Positions 51,706-61,258 are shown, numbered from the stretch's first letter. The stretch: 64,000 nucleotides of DNA from Rummeliibacillus sp044763875 (GCF_044763875.1 NZ_JBIWGZ010000001.1:186001-250000); one strand, 5' to 3'. The notes: generated by a model not told the origin, from the letters alone. Program-made: numbers and translations.

Positions 51706-53658
51706 ATGTTTAAAACAATTGGTGTTTTAGCACATGTTGACGCAGGGAAAACTACTTTTTCTGAACAATTGCTCTATCATACAAATAGTATAAAAGAACG
51801 TGGACGTGTCGATCACAAAGATGCATTTTTAGATAATCATGCAATAGAACGAGAACGAGGGATTACCGTTTTTGCTGAGCAAGGTCGTATCGTAATCGGG
51901 GATGATACATATACAATTATCGATACACCAGGGCATGTCGATTTTTCTCCTGAAATGGAAAGAGCGATTCAAATATTGGATTACGCAATCGTTGTTGTCA
52001 GTGCAGTGGATGGTGTCGAGGGCCATACAGAAACAGTTTGGCAACTTCTTAGAAAATATAATATTCCTACTTTTATTTTTATCAATAAAACTGATCGTGA
52101 GGGTGCGAATGTTGCTGGAGTAATTGAAGAAATGCAGCAGGAATTATCACAGAACATTATTTCTATTACAAATCAACTAGCGGACCATTCGATTTCAGAT
52201 CAAATACTTGAATTTATTGCTGAAAGAGATGAAGAACTATTCGAAAAATATATGGAACAAGATATAAATAATCAACAGTTTCTTCAAAAATTTCAACAGT
52301 TAATTATAAAAGGAGAGGTATTCCCCTGTGCTGAAGGCTCAGCATTAAAAGATATTGGGGTCATTGAATTTTTTGAGCAGATTATGACTCTAACTCAAAC
52401 GAATTTTAATAGTGAAGCTCCTTTTACTGCAAAAGTTTTTAAGATTCGGCATGATGATAAAAAACAGAGATTTACATTTATGAAGGCTATGACAGGAAAG
52501 TTAAAGGTTCGTGATGAACTACATTTTGGTGAGATTTCTGAAAAAGTAACAGAGATTCGCCTATATAATGGGGAACAATATGAGGTTGTGAAAGAAGTAA
52601 CAGCTGGAGAAATTTTTGCAGTAACAGGCATCACTCAAGCCACAATTGGAGATGTAATCGGAGGAACTGATCCTGAAATTAAACAAATCTTTGAACTCGT
52701 ACCTACATTACAATCCAAAGTGGTCAATGATGGAACTGAACATATAAAAGATGTATTAGCTAATTTCAGACTACTGGATGCTGAAGACCCTTCACTGCAT
52801 GTTTTATGGAGCGAGAAATTCCAAGAAATTCATGTCCATGTTATGGGTGTTATTCAATTAGAAGTGCTCGTCGAAGTTGTAAAGGAACGATTTGGACTTC
52901 AAATTCATTTTGATAACCCTCAAATTTTATATATGGAAACAATCGATAATTCAGTAACAGGATATGGACATTTTGAGCCTTTGAAGCATTATGCTGAAGT
53001 GCATTTACGCATGGAACCAGCTAAAAAAGGTACTGGAATCTTATTTGAAAATATGTGTCATGCAGATGATTTATCAGTAGGACACCAACGATTAATTGAA
53101 CAGCACATTTTTGAAAGAGAACATCATGGGCTTTTAACTGGATTTCCGATAACAGATATTAAATTTACTCTCGTCACTGGCCGAGCCCATATTAAGCATA
53201 CTGAAGGTGGCGATTTCAGGGAAGCAACATATCGTGCCATTCGACAAGGTCTTGAACAAGCTGAAAATAGACTTTTAGAACCTTATTATACATTTAAAAT
53301 GAAAGCTTCAAGTGAGTTTGTTGGGCGCATGATGACAGATATTCAACAGGCAAGCGGGGAATTTGAAGCACCTAGTATAATAGAAGAAAAAGTAATTATT
53401 AAAGGTCGAGCACCTGTTTCTACTTTTATGAATTACAGTACCACATTTGCAGCATATACAAATGGGAAAGGTGCACTTTCTTTAACCTTTAGTGGCTATG
53501 ATTCTTGCCATAACACAGAAGAAGTAATTGAGAATATTGGATATAACAAAAATGCAGATTCAGAATACACATCATCAAGCATTTTTTGTGCAAAAGGAAA
53601 AGGTTATCCGGTGCCATGGGATAAAGCAGAAGCAGCGATGCATTGCTTAATAAAATAG
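51706..53658 (+). CDS. Tet(M)-like ribosomal-protection GTPase homologue
   Basis: 650 residues, EF-G-like. G motifs: AHVDAGKTT (9-17), RERGIT, DTPGHVDF (73-80), NKTD (127-130). Later domains follow the Tet(M)/Tet(O) order, with the domain IV region around residues 485-530 (GRAHIKHTEGGDFREATYRA) and C-terminal VIIKGRAPVSTFMNYS. In Tet(M) that domain IV loop is YSPVSTPADFR-like; here it is different, so tetracycline removal from the ribosome is not assured. GAGGAAATC precedes ATG 51706. It has its own promoter and terminator. Confidence 0.75.
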   Translation: MFKTIGVLAHVDAGKTTFSEQLLYHTNSIKERGRVDHKDAFLDNHAIERERGITVFAEQGRIVIGDDTYTIIDTPGHVDFSPEMERAIQILDYAIVVVSAVDGVEGHTETVWQLLRKYNIPTFIFINKTDREGANVAGVIEEMQQELSQNIISITNQLADHSISDQILEFIAERDEELFEKYMEQDINNQQFLQKFQQLIIKGEVFPCAEGSALKDIGVIEFFEQIMTLTQTNFNSEAPFTAKVFKIRHDDKKQRFTFMKAMTGKLKVRDELHFGEISEKVTEIRLYNGEQYEVVKEVTAGEIFAVTGITQATIGDVIGGTDPEIKQIFELVPTLQSKVVNDGTEHIKDVLANFRLLDAEDPSLHVLWSEKFQEIHVHVMGVIQLEVLVEVVKERFGLQIHFDNPQILYMETIDNSVTGYGHFEPLKHYAEVHLRMEPAKKGTGILFENMCHADDLSVGHQRLIEQHIFEREHHGLLTGFPITDIKFTLVTGRAHIKHTEGGDFREATYRAIRQGLEQAENRLLEPYYTFKMKASSEFVGRMMTDIQQASGEFEAPSIIEEKVIIKGRAPVSTFMNYSTTFAAYTNGKGALSLTFSGYDSCHNTEEVIENIGYNKNADSEYTSSSIFCAKGKGYPVPWDKAEAAMHCLIK

Positions 53659-53659
53659 A

Positions 53660-53705
53660 AAAAAGGTGTTGATTGGTGAAAAATGGCCAATTAGCACCTT
53701 TTTAT
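53660..53705 (+). terminator. Terminator after the Tet(M)-like gene
   Basis: AAAAGGTGTTGATTGG pairs with CCAATTAGCACCTTTT (wobbles included), followed by TTTATA. Confidence 0.85.
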
Positions 53706-54021
53706 ATATGAAACTATTTTTAGAAGTTTACTGATGAAAGCACCGTATATTTTTTCATTTACTTTTATCATTTGTAGTAGATTTCAAACGTTCCGCTACT
53801 TTACCTAGCTCGGTATTAAGCTGGTATTCAAGCAAATGGATGAAATTAGTAGAAGTTCTTGAATGAGAGTTTGTTGCATAAATATTAAGATGATAGCACA
53901 CTGGAATATTTCTGGTTAATGTTTTATATATATTACTATATAAGGGAAAATATTGTTTATTTGGTATAATGATTAAGAGTTCAATTTATATAAGTAAAAA
54001 TAAAGATTTTAGGGGGAGAAT
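53706..54021. other. Non-coding stretch
   Basis: No gene, RNA or repeat recognised. The promoter of the next gene probably lies near 53950-53990. Confidence 0.4.
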
Positions 54022-55290
54022 ATGAAAAAATTATGGTTTTTACTTGTTATGGTAATTTTGTTAACTGCTTGTGGATCAAAAGATGAAGTAAAAAAGGAGG
54101 GGGGAAAGATGGATGAAAAATTTTTAGGTGAATGGGCAGGGGATATTGAAATACCTCAATCACCATTGACGATTAATTTGAAGTTAGATTCAAATGAAGG
54201 ATCTTTATCTGTCCCAGTACAAGGATTAAAGAATTATCCTTTTGAAAGTATTACTTATGATGGAAACAAAGTAGATATCATGATAAATTTACAAGGTTCC
54301 AAAATTAAAATCTTAGGAGAACTAAAGAAAGATATTATTGAAGGGACGTTGATACAGAATGGCCAAACTTTTGCGTTTAAATTAAAGCCATTTGAAGAAC
54401 AGCCATTATTGTATAATGAGCTTTCGATTCCAGTTGAAAATGGACAACTGAAATCAGCGTTGCAAAAACCTACTAAAAACGAAAAATCATACCCAGTAGC
54501 GATTATTATTTCAGGATCAGGCGCAACAGATAAAGATGGTAATACTGCTGGAATGGGTAAAAATGATAGTTTGAAAATGTTAGCTGAAGGTCTTGCAGAC
54601 GAGGGTATCGCTTCCATTCGATATGATAAACGTGGGATTGGCGAGAATATTTCTTTAATTAAAAAGGAAGAAGATTTATCAATAGAACAATATGTAGATG
54701 ATGTGTTGAAAATCATGGCATATATAAAATCAAATCAGCAATTCAAAGAAATTTACATTATCGGACATAGTGAAGGTTCATTAATAGGTATGCTTGCAGC
54801 AAAGAATGCAGATATAGCTTCATTTATATCGCTTGCAGGTGCCGGTAGACCTGCAGATGAGCTGTTATTAGAACAATTAGAAGGACAATTAACACCTGCA
54901 TTAATGACAGAAACAAAAGATATCTTAAGTTCATTAAAAAATGGGCAACCCGTCCAAAATGTATCAACAGAGCTTCAAGCATTATTTAGACCTTCTGTAC
55001 AACCCTATTTAATGTCATGGCTGAAATATGATCCGTCAAAAAGTATTCAGGATGTAAAGTCTCCTGTTTTTATTATTCAAGGCACAAATGATTTACAGGT
55101 ATCTGAGAAAGATGCACAGGCTTTAAAAGCGGGAAAAAATAATGCAAAATTAGTATACATAGATGGGATGAATCATGTATTAAAAAATGCTCCGGCTGAT
55201 AAAGCGGGGAATATTGCTACTTATACGAATCCAAAATTACCGTTGCATGACGATCTTGTTCCGTCAATAGTAAAATTTATCACTAAATAA
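54022..55290 (+). CDS. Alpha/beta-hydrolase lipoprotein
   Basis: 422 residues. Signal peptide with lipobox LLTAC (Cys17), then a beta-rich N-terminal domain (about 32-130, FLGEWAGDIEIPQSPLTINL and on). An alpha/beta-hydrolase domain follows, with nucleophile Ser250 in IIGHSEGSLIG, acid in QGTNDLQVS and His in GMNHVLKNA; ISGSGATDKDGN holds the oxyanion loop. It is a surface-anchored esterase or peptidase of the S9-like group with unknown substrate. Start follows AGGGGGAGAAT. Single gene. Confidence 0.85.
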   Translation: MKKLWFLLVMVILLTACGSKDEVKKEGGKMDEKFLGEWAGDIEIPQSPLTINLKLDSNEGSLSVPVQGLKNYPFESITYDGNKVDIMINLQGSKIKILGELKKDIIEGTLIQNGQTFAFKLKPFEEQPLLYNELSIPVENGQLKSALQKPTKNEKSYPVAIIISGSGATDKDGNTAGMGKNDSLKMLAEGLADEGIASIRYDKRGIGENISLIKKEEDLSIEQYVDDVLKIMAYIKSNQQFKEIYIIGHSEGSLIGMLAAKNADIASFISLAGAGRPADELLLEQLEGQLTPALMTETKDILSSLKNGQPVQNVSTELQALFRPSVQPYLMSWLKYDPSKSIQDVKSPVFIIQGTNDLQVSEKDAQALKAGKNNAKLVYIDGMNHVLKNAPADKAGNIATYTNPKLPLHDDLVPSIVKFITK

Positions 55291-55304
55291 AGGATTCAAT
55301 TGAA

Positions 55305-55346
55305 CAAAAGATGATTACTGAACTGAACAGTAATCATCTTTTATAT
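55305..55346 (+). terminator. Terminator after the lipoprotein hydrolase
   Basis: A perfect 15-bp stem AAAAGATGATTACTG (55306-55320) with 55328-55342, followed by ATATT. Confidence 0.8.
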
Positions 55347-55432
55347 TATTTCGAAAACTATATTGTGTTTTTACATCCAAGAGAGTAATATTATGGGAAA
55401 TATTATGTCTCTTTCGAAATGAGGTGTATAGT

Positions 55433-55990
55433 ATGAAACTTGTTTTACTATTTGGTCCACAGGCAGTAGGAAAGATGACTGTTGGACAAGAGCTAGAGAA
55501 AATTACACAGTTAAAGCTATTCCATAATCATATGACAATTGATTTGTTAGAACCGTTTTTTGGATTTACTCCAGAAATGTGGAGATTAACAACTCAATTT
55601 AGAGAAGAAATTTTTAAATCATTTTCACAGAGTGATCAATTCGGTATGATTTTTACATTTGTTTGGGCATTTGATCTAAAAGAAGATTGGGGTTTTATTG
55701 AGAAAATATGTGATATTTTCAGCTCGAATGGAGCAGAAATTTACTTTGTAGAATTAGAAGCAGATGTTGAAGAAAGACTAAAACGAAATGTATCAGCAAA
55801 TAGACTTGAGCATAAACCAACAAAGAGAAATATTACTCAATCTGAAGCGCACCTGCTAAGCAGTATAGAACAATATAGATTGAATTCCAAAGAAGGTGAA
55901 ATCAGACAAGAAAATTATTTGAAGATTAACAATTCAAATTTATCTCCAGATGAAGTGGCACAGATAATTACAAAACGGTTTGAAATCTAA
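55433..55990 (+). CDS. P-loop kinase-like ATPase
   Basis: 185 residues with one P-loop, LFGPQAVGKMTVGQEL, at the N-terminus, followed by HNHMTIDLLEPFFGF and a C-terminal LEADVEERLKRNVSANRLEH lid-like segment. It belongs to the small AAA_33/shikimate-kinase-like group, probably phosphorylating a small molecule; substrate unknown. GAGGTG at 6-base spacing selects ATG 55433. It is followed by GNAT and nucleotidyltransferase genes in the same direction, a typical cluster of modification-type genes. Confidence 0.75.
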   Translation: MKLVLLFGPQAVGKMTVGQELEKITQLKLFHNHMTIDLLEPFFGFTPEMWRLTTQFREEIFKSFSQSDQFGMIFTFVWAFDLKEDWGFIEKICDIFSSNGAEIYFVELEADVEERLKRNVSANRLEHKPTKRNITQSEAHLLSSIEQYRLNSKEGEIRQENYLKINNSNLSPDEVAQIITKRFEI

Positions 55991-56034
55991 TTATATTAAG
56001 TAAATATAAATAAGGGTGAAAGAAGGTATATAAA

Positions 56035-56529
56035 ATGATCATTCGAGAAGTTGAAGAACAAGATGCAGAGGCTTTTTTGAAGTTACTATGCGAAGTTGAT
56101 GAATCCAATAATATGTTGTTTAGTCCTGGTGAGAGAAAAACTACTGTCGAAAAACAAAGAAATATTATAATTAAATTTAAAAATGATCCTCGTTCTGCTT
56201 TTTTTGTTGCTGAAAGAAATGATGAACTGCTTGGCTATATAGGTATATTTGCTGGAGATTTGCAGAGAAACAAACATATTGGTCGTATTGTTATAGGAGT
56301 TTCAGAACATTCAAGAGGAATGGGTATTGGAACAAAATTATTCCAAAAAGTATTTAAATGGATTCAAGGAAAACATTTTACTAGATTAGAATTGACAGTT
56401 ATTGAAACAAATGAGACCGCAATTAAACTATATGAAAAAATGGGATTTATAAAAGAAGGAATGCGAATTGATTCGTTAAATATTGATGGTCGATTTGTTG
56501 ATGAATGGTCGATGTATAAGAAAATATGA
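56035..56529 (+). CDS. GNAT-family N-acetyltransferase
   Basis: 164 residues. The acetyl-CoA site is IGVSEHSRGMGIGTKLFQKV (motif A, R/Q-x-x-G-x-G/A), with LTVIETNETAIKLYEKMGF as motif B and a C-terminal EWSMYKKI. Similar to the RimI/YhhY-like acetyltransferases; substrate unknown. Starts with ATG after AAAGAAGGTATATAAA. It lies between the kinase-like gene and the broken nucleotidyltransferase. Confidence 0.85.
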   Translation: MIIREVEEQDAEAFLKLLCEVDESNNMLFSPGERKTTVEKQRNIIIKFKNDPRSAFFVAERNDELLGYIGIFAGDLQRNKHIGRIVIGVSEHSRGMGIGTKLFQKVFKWIQGKHFTRLELTVIETNETAIKLYEKMGFIKEGMRIDSLNIDGRFVDEWSMYKKI

Positions 56530-56535
56530 TTTCGG

Positions 56536-57123
56536 ATGAATCGGGAAAGGAATGCTACTGTATTGTCGAATAAAAGGGAAGCAGAATTACTAGACATGAT
56601 TCAAAAGGATGCTTGGATGCTGAAAATTTTGAAAGCGGTTGAAAAACTAAATTTGCCTGATTGCTGGGTTTGTGCTGGATTTCTTCGAAATAAAGTGTGG
56701 GATGTAGTGCATAATTATTCAGAAAGAACACAGTTAAATGATATTGATGTAATTTATTTTGATCCATCTAATCTAGCTGAAGAAGTGGAAAAAAAGTTGG
56801 AAAGTGATTTACTTAATATGATGCCTGATGAACCTTGGTCAGTGAAAAATCAAGCTAGAATGCATTAAAAAAATCATTCAAAACCGTACACATCTTCAAT
56901 GGATGGTATTGCACATTTCCCTGAAATTCCTACTGCAATCGGAGCAAAAATGACGAACGAAAAAATACAAATTATGGCTCCATATGGTATTGATGTATTA
57001 TTCTCTAAAAGAATAGAGCCGACACCATATTTTGCGGTAGATAAGGAATTACATAAAATTTATCAACAACGTATAAAAACAAAAAAATGGAAGCAAACAT
57101 GGCCTGATTTATTTATTCTCTAA
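56536..57123 (+). pseudogene. Nucleotidyltransferase-family protein interrupted by an in-frame stop
   Basis: The frame encodes an about 195-residue protein of the YitH/DUF925 nucleotidyltransferase type: CWVCAGFLRNKVWD, NDIDVIYFDP, WSVKNQARMH, then (after TAA at 56866-56868) KNHSKPYTSSMDGIAHFPE, ending in KKWKQTWPDLF. Both parts lie in the same frame, so a single base change such as TTA to TAA explains the break. ATG 56536 has a weak ribosome site; TTG 56563 after GGGAAAGGAA is possible. Both halves are well conserved, so the mutation is recent or the stop is a sequencing error. Confidence 0.75.
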
Positions 57124-57142
57124 CTCAAAAAATACTAACTAT

Positions 57143-57184
57143 AAAACCCAATACACATATTTAAAGTGTGTATTGGGTTTTTAT
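57143..57184 (+). terminator. Terminator after the nucleotidyltransferase
   Basis: AAACCCAATACAC (57144-57156) pairs with GTGTATTGGGTTT (57168-57180), followed by TTATTTT. Confidence 0.85.
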
Positions 57185-57299
57185 TTTATATAAACAACTA
57201 ATCCTATTGATTTGGTTTGAAATCGTTATTGCTTATTACAGTATACATGAATATAATGAATACATATAAGTTTACTAAGAATAAAAATGAGGTGAGTAA

Positions 57300-58376
57300 A
57301 TGATATTAATGATTATTACCGGTTTACTTTGCGGAGCTGCATTAGGATTCGTTTTACAAAGGGGCAGATTCTGTTTAACAGGTGGATTCCGTGATATGTA
57401 TCTGGCAAAAGATAATCGAATGTTTAATGCACTTTTATTAGCTATTGTTATTCAAAGTGTGGGTGTATATGCGTTAATTCAATTTGGATTGTTACAATAT
57501 GAAGCCGGAACTTTTTCTTGGGTTGCCGTTGTTCTTGGATCATTTATCTTCGGTATAGGGATTGTACTTGCTGGTGGTTGTGCAACAGGAACTTGGTATC
57601 GAGCAGCAGAAGGAATGATTGGTAGTTGGATTGCACTTATTTTCTATATGATTACAAGCGCTATTATGAAATCTGGGGTGCTATTACCAGCAAATGAGAG
57701 ATTGTCATCTATTCAAGTTCACAATAACTCAATTCCAGCAACTTTTGGTTTGAATGTATGGGTATTTATTGTTATTTTGGTTTCAATTGTAGCAATAATC
57801 ATGATCCGAGAAGCAAGAAAGCCAAAAGTTGTTATTCCATCCTTAAAACCTAAGAAAACTGGAATTGCACATTTATTATTTGAGCGTCGCTGGCATCCAT
57901 TTTTCACAGCATCACTAGTGGGAATCATTGCAATTATCGCATGGCCATTAAGTGAAGCAACTGGGCGTAATGCTGGTTTAGGGGTTACTACTCCATCAGC
58001 AAATATTGTGCAATATTTAGTAATTGGAGATATATCTTATTTAAACTGGGGAGTATTCTTAGTTTTAGGTATTTTCGTGGGTTCATTTATTGCGGCTAAA
58101 GCTAGCAATGAATTTCGATTACGTGTGCCAGATGTAAAAACAATCGTTTCAAGTCTATTTGGCGGTATCTTCATGGGTATCGGAGCAAGTTTAGCAGGCG
58201 GTTGTACAATTGGTAATGGTCTTGTAAGTACAGCAATGATGACATGGCAAGGCTGGATTTCACTGGCATTTATGATTTTAGGTGTGTGGACAGCATCTTA
58301 CTTTATCTTTGTAAGACCGAGAGTAAAAAAACAAGCAGCTGCTAAACAAGCTGTAAGTACAGTATCAGTACATTAG
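57300..58376 (+). CDS. YeeE/YedE-family sulfur (thiosulfate) transporter
   Basis: 358 residues, about nine hydrophobic segments. Key cysteine motifs of the YeeE/TsuA family are present: QRGRFCLTGGFRD, LAGGCATGTWYR and LAGGCTIGNG. These cysteines pass thiosulfate through the membrane in the characterised homologue. A TusA-like carrier is encoded 12 bases downstream, the usual TsuA-TsuB pairing, so the two probably take up thiosulfate or a related sulfur compound. The ATG follows GAGGTGAGTAA. Confidence 0.88.
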   Translation: MILMIITGLLCGAALGFVLQRGRFCLTGGFRDMYLAKDNRMFNALLLAIVIQSVGVYALIQFGLLQYEAGTFSWVAVVLGSFIFGIGIVLAGGCATGTWYRAAEGMIGSWIALIFYMITSAIMKSGVLLPANERLSSIQVHNNSIPATFGLNVWVFIVILVSIVAIIMIREARKPKVVIPSLKPKKTGIAHLLFERRWHPFFTASLVGIIAIIAWPLSEATGRNAGLGVTTPSANIVQYLVIGDISYLNWGVFLVLGIFVGSFIAAKASNEFRLRVPDVKTIVSSLFGGIFMGIGASLAGGCTIGNGLVSTAMMTWQGWISLAFMILGVWTASYFIFVRPRVKKQAAAKQAVSTVSVH

Positions 58377-58388
58377 GAGGAATGTAAA

Positions 58389-58613
58389 ATGGCAAAAGTA
58401 TTAGAAACAATGGGGCAAGTTTGTCCATTCCCATTAGTAGAAGCAAAAAACGCAATTGAAGAAATTAAATCAGGTGAAGATTTAATCATTAACTTTGACT
58501 GCACACAAGCAACAGAAAGTATTCCAAGATGGGCTGCTGAAGAAGGTCATAAAGTTACAAATTATGAACAACTTAGCGAAGCATCATGGACAATTACTGT
58601 TCAAAAGAAATAA
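58389..58613 (+). CDS. TusA-like sulfur carrier (YeeD/TsuB type)
   Basis: 74 residues. The CPxP motif QVCPFPLVEAKNAIEEIK places the active cysteine near residue 12, followed by DCTQATESIPRWAAEEGHKV. It receives or transfers sulfur as a persulfide. It is co-transcribed with the transporter (12-base gap, AGGAGGAATGTAAA before ATG). Confidence 0.9.
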   Translation: MAKVLETMGQVCPFPLVEAKNAIEEIKSGEDLIINFDCTQATESIPRWAAEEGHKVTNYEQLSEASWTITVQKK

Positions 58614-58630
58614 GAATTTAAATAAACGAC

Positions 58631-58679
58631 AAAAAGGCAATCACAAAGCTGAATTTTCAGCTATGCGATTGCTTTTTTT
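58631..58679. terminator. Terminator between tusA-like and CHM isomerase genes
   Basis: An outer GGCAATC/GATTGCT stem and an inner AGCTGAA/TTCAGCT stem, followed by TTTTTTT; A-run on the left allows use by the minus-strand genes too. Confidence 0.8.
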
Positions 58680-58702
58680 AGAGAAGGATTCATTAAACTG
58701 CC

Positions 58703-59098
58703 TTATAGATTTTTTGCTTTAAATTTTTGATGTATATTATTAAACTTATATGTGCCTGCTTCACTAAACTCATATAGCTCTAAAGATAAAGCGAAGTAAC
58801 GTTGGTTATAAATCGTATTAAAATGTACCTTCATCATATTGAATAAGTCTTCACAAGTCTTTTGTTTATCTTCGGGATTTCTACCTGCGCCAATCTTTAA
58901 TGTGGCATGTACAAAAGCAAAATCCTCAGAGCCATCGGCAACATAATAATCTTGCAATTGAATTGCTCGTGATCGTATACCACCAGTTGGGAATAAGGTA
59001 GATTTTGATATTAATATTTCATTTGCTTTTTTTAGAAGATCTCGAATATTTGCTTGGTCGGCGATATTATCCGTATATTCTACGATAAAATGTGGCAT
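58703..59098 (-). CDS. 5-carboxymethyl-2-hydroxymuconate isomerase (HpaF/HpcD type)
   Basis: 131 residues, tautomerase superfamily. The mature N-terminus is Pro (MPHFIVEYTDN), the catalytic base of the family. Later segments FVHATLKIGAGRNPEDKQ and HFNTIYNQRYFALSLELYEF match CHM isomerases. It acts in the meta-cleavage route of homoprotocatechuate. The downstream FAAH-like genes are immediately upstream on this strand, forming one operon of three genes. Confidence 0.88.
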   Translation of the reverse strand: MPHFIVEYTDNIADQANIRDLLKKANEILISKSTLFPTGGIRSRAIQLQDYYVADGSEDFAFVHATLKIGAGRNPEDKQKTCEDLFNMMKVHFNTIYNQRYFALSLELYEFSEAGTYKFNNIHQKFKAKNL

Positions 59099-59116
59099 TG
59101 AAAGACTCCCACCTTT

Positions 59117-59875
59117 CTATGATTTTACAGCAACAGGGCTAGCAATGATTGTGTTATGGAGGGCTCCAATCCCTTCAATTTCAGTAACGACATGGTCTCC
59201 AACTTTCGTATCCACAGAACCTTTAGGGGTACCTGTTAAAATAATGTCATTTTCGTTTAAAGTCATAATACTACTTAGATATTCAATCAAGACTGGGATA
59301 CTAAAAATCATATCTTTTGTAGATCCTAGTTGTACAAGCTTACCGTTTACATAAGTTTTGATTGCTAAGTCCATTGGATTTGTAATATCTTCTTTATCAA
59401 CAAGCCAAGGACCAAGTGGCGTTAAGGAATCACGATTTTTAACTCGTAAATTTGGACGATAGTAGTTTTCTAAATAATCTCGTATTGCATAATCATTACA
59501 AACGGTATAACCGGAGACGTAATCATAGGCATCTTCTTGCTTAATATTTTTGCCAGACTTTCCGATGACAACAGCCAATTCACATTCGTAATGCATAAAT
59601 GTTACATCATCTGGACGAACTGATTCACTATTGTGGCCGATTATCGTATTTGGACCTTTTAAAAACACAAGAGGTTCTTTGGGTGCATTAAATGATAATT
59701 CTGCCGCATGATCAGCGTAGTTTAAACCAAGTGCAAAAATAGTTTGAGATGTAACAGGGGGTAACCATACGACATCATTTTCTGAGACAAGCTGACCGGA
59801 AGCTAAGCGTAAAGCACCATTTTCCTCCACTGCATTATGAATGCTTCCTTTATATGCTACAATCGCATGCTTCAT
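59117..59875 (-). CDS. Fumarylacetoacetate hydrolase-family protein, HpaG C-terminal subunit type
   Basis: 252 residues. FAH fold with metal-binding acids in MHYECELAVVIGKSG and CNDYAIRDYLENYYRP, and KNRDSLTPLGPWLV; ILTGTPKGSVDTKVGD closes the domain. It most resembles the isomerase/decarboxylase (OPET decarboxylase, HHDD isomerase) of homoprotocatechuate breakdown. Its ATG overlaps the stop of the preceding subunit (ATGA). The intact metal site makes it the active half. Confidence 0.85.
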   Translation of the reverse strand: MKHAIVAYKGSIHNAVEENGALRLASGQLVSENDVVWLPPVTSQTIFALGLNYADHAAELSFNAPKEPLVFLKGPNTIIGHNSESVRPDDVTFMHYECELAVVIGKSGKNIKQEDAYDYVSGYTVCNDYAIRDYLENYYRPNLRVKNRDSLTPLGPWLVDKEDITNPMDLAIKTYVNGKLVQLGSTKDMIFSIPVLIEYLSSIMTLNENDIILTGTPKGSVDTKVGDHVVTEIEGIGALHNTIIASPVAVKS

Positions 59876-60627
59876 ATATTTTCTCCTTTCTCATAACTTT
59901 CATTTAATGCTTTAATATGGTTTGTGAGCGTACCAATTTCATTTATTGTAATAGAAACCGAATCACCACTGCGTACGAGTGGTGGATTATTCGGTATACC
60001 AGTTAACAATACATCCCCTGCAGATAATGTCATAAAATCAGTTACATCTTCGAGAAGTTGACCAATAGAGCGAACCAACTCACGGGTAGAAAACTGCTGT
60101 TTTAATTCACCATTTACATAGGTAGATATGATTAAATTATTAGGATTATTAATAGCATCCGTACTTATAATGTATGGGCCAATTGGACAGAATCCATCAC
60201 GAGATTTTTGGGAAATTGCTGGACGGTAATAATTTTCGTGTGGAATGGTAATATCATTTGCAATGGTAAATCCTAAAATATACTTTTCATATTGCTCTTT
60301 TTTTATTTTATAAGCATCTTTTTTAATAACAATTGCTAGTGATCCATTTGCTTGAACTTCACTGACTCCATCTGGTAATGGAATAATGTGCTGATGTGCA
60401 TTAAATGTGTTGCTTGGTTTAATATAAAGAATTGGGGATTTTGGTGGCTCATTATATGGAGCAGCTGAAAACTCTGGTTTTAATTTATTAATTTCATCTT
60501 GATAGTTTAGTAATGTACCGTATACAGTACCCTTAATTGGAAAATCTACCGGAATTTCTTGCAAATCATCTTTCTTGATTGTTTGCAGTTGAGCAGTGCC
60601 CTGATATTTTACAAATAGTGTACTCAC
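59872..60627 (-). CDS. Fumarylacetoacetate hydrolase-family protein, HpaG N-terminal subunit type
   Basis: 251 residues with FAH fold but a degenerate metal site: where the partner has YECELAVVI, this has ANGSLAIVI, without the paired Glu residues. IANDITIPHENYYRPAISQK and LLTGIPNNPPLVRSGD are kept. It is the likely structural half of a two-subunit HpaG. GTG 60627 follows AAAGGAG at 8-base spacing; the longer open frame to 60741 is unsupported. First gene of a three-gene operon, divergent from the symporter genes. Confidence 0.8.
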   Translation of the reverse strand: MSTLFVKYQGTAQLQTIKKDDLQEIPVDFPIKGTVYGTLLNYQDEINKLKPEFSAAPYNEPPKSPILYIKPSNTFNAHQHIIPLPDGVSEVQANGSLAIVIKKDAYKIKKEQYEKYILGFTIANDITIPHENYYRPAISQKSRDGFCPIGPYIISTDAINNPNNLIISTYVNGELKQQFSTRELVRSIGQLLEDVTDFMTLSAGDVLLTGIPNNPPLVRSGDSVSITINEIGTLTNHIKALNESYEKGENI

Positions 60628-60888
60628 ATTCTTCACTCCTTTGTACGAAATTGATTGATTGTGGAAAAAATAGTTATTAAAATAAATATAAGACAATTGA
60701 CAAAGTACATAAAATATCTTTTTCATATCTAAACGATACATTTTTAGTATTATTCATTGTCTTGATACTTTGGTAGTATGACTGAAAAAGCTCAAAAGTA
60801 AGGGCTTACAATTGGGAGGGGTGTAATCAAGACTACAGTTTCGTTTAAAAAGGGGATACAACTGAATAATGAAAAGGGGATGAAGTGG

Positions 60889-61257
60889 ATGATTCAAACG
60901 GATGAAAAAGTATTGGTTGAACAACCATCTACAAAAAGTACTGAATATTCAGATAACAAAACAACCTTTGATTACTCTTCAATTGTAAAGTCAGAACATT
61001 TTATTAAGATGTGTAAGGAAAAAACAGTATTTACGGTTTCATATACAATTTTTTTTATGTTATATGCATTATTATTACCATATCTAGCACTTACCACGAA
61101 TTTCTTGAATGCAAAAGTAATAGGTGAAATTTCATGGGCTTGGATCTATGGTATTTCTATGATTCCTATGTCATTTATCGTTTGTAGTATTTATCTTAAG
61201 AAAGCTGACTATTTCGATAAAGAAGCAAAAAATATCCTAGAGAATCAGGAGGTATAA
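60889..61257 (+). CDS. DUF485 membrane protein
   Basis: 122 residues. A polar N-terminus of about 40 residues (FDYSSIVKSEHFIKMCKEK) is followed by two hydrophobic helices, the DUF485 pattern. DUF485 genes almost always precede acetate/solute:sodium symporters of the ActP kind, as here. AAGGGG at 9-base spacing selects ATG 60889 over ATG 60880. It starts the transport unit, divergent from the hpaG/hpaF-like operon. Confidence 0.85.
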   Translation: MIQTDEKVLVEQPSTKSTEYSDNKTTFDYSSIVKSEHFIKMCKEKTVFTVSYTIFFMLYALLLPYLALTTNFLNAKVIGEISWAWIYGISMIPMSFIVCSIYLKKADYFDKEAKNILENQEV

Positions 61258-61258
61258 G

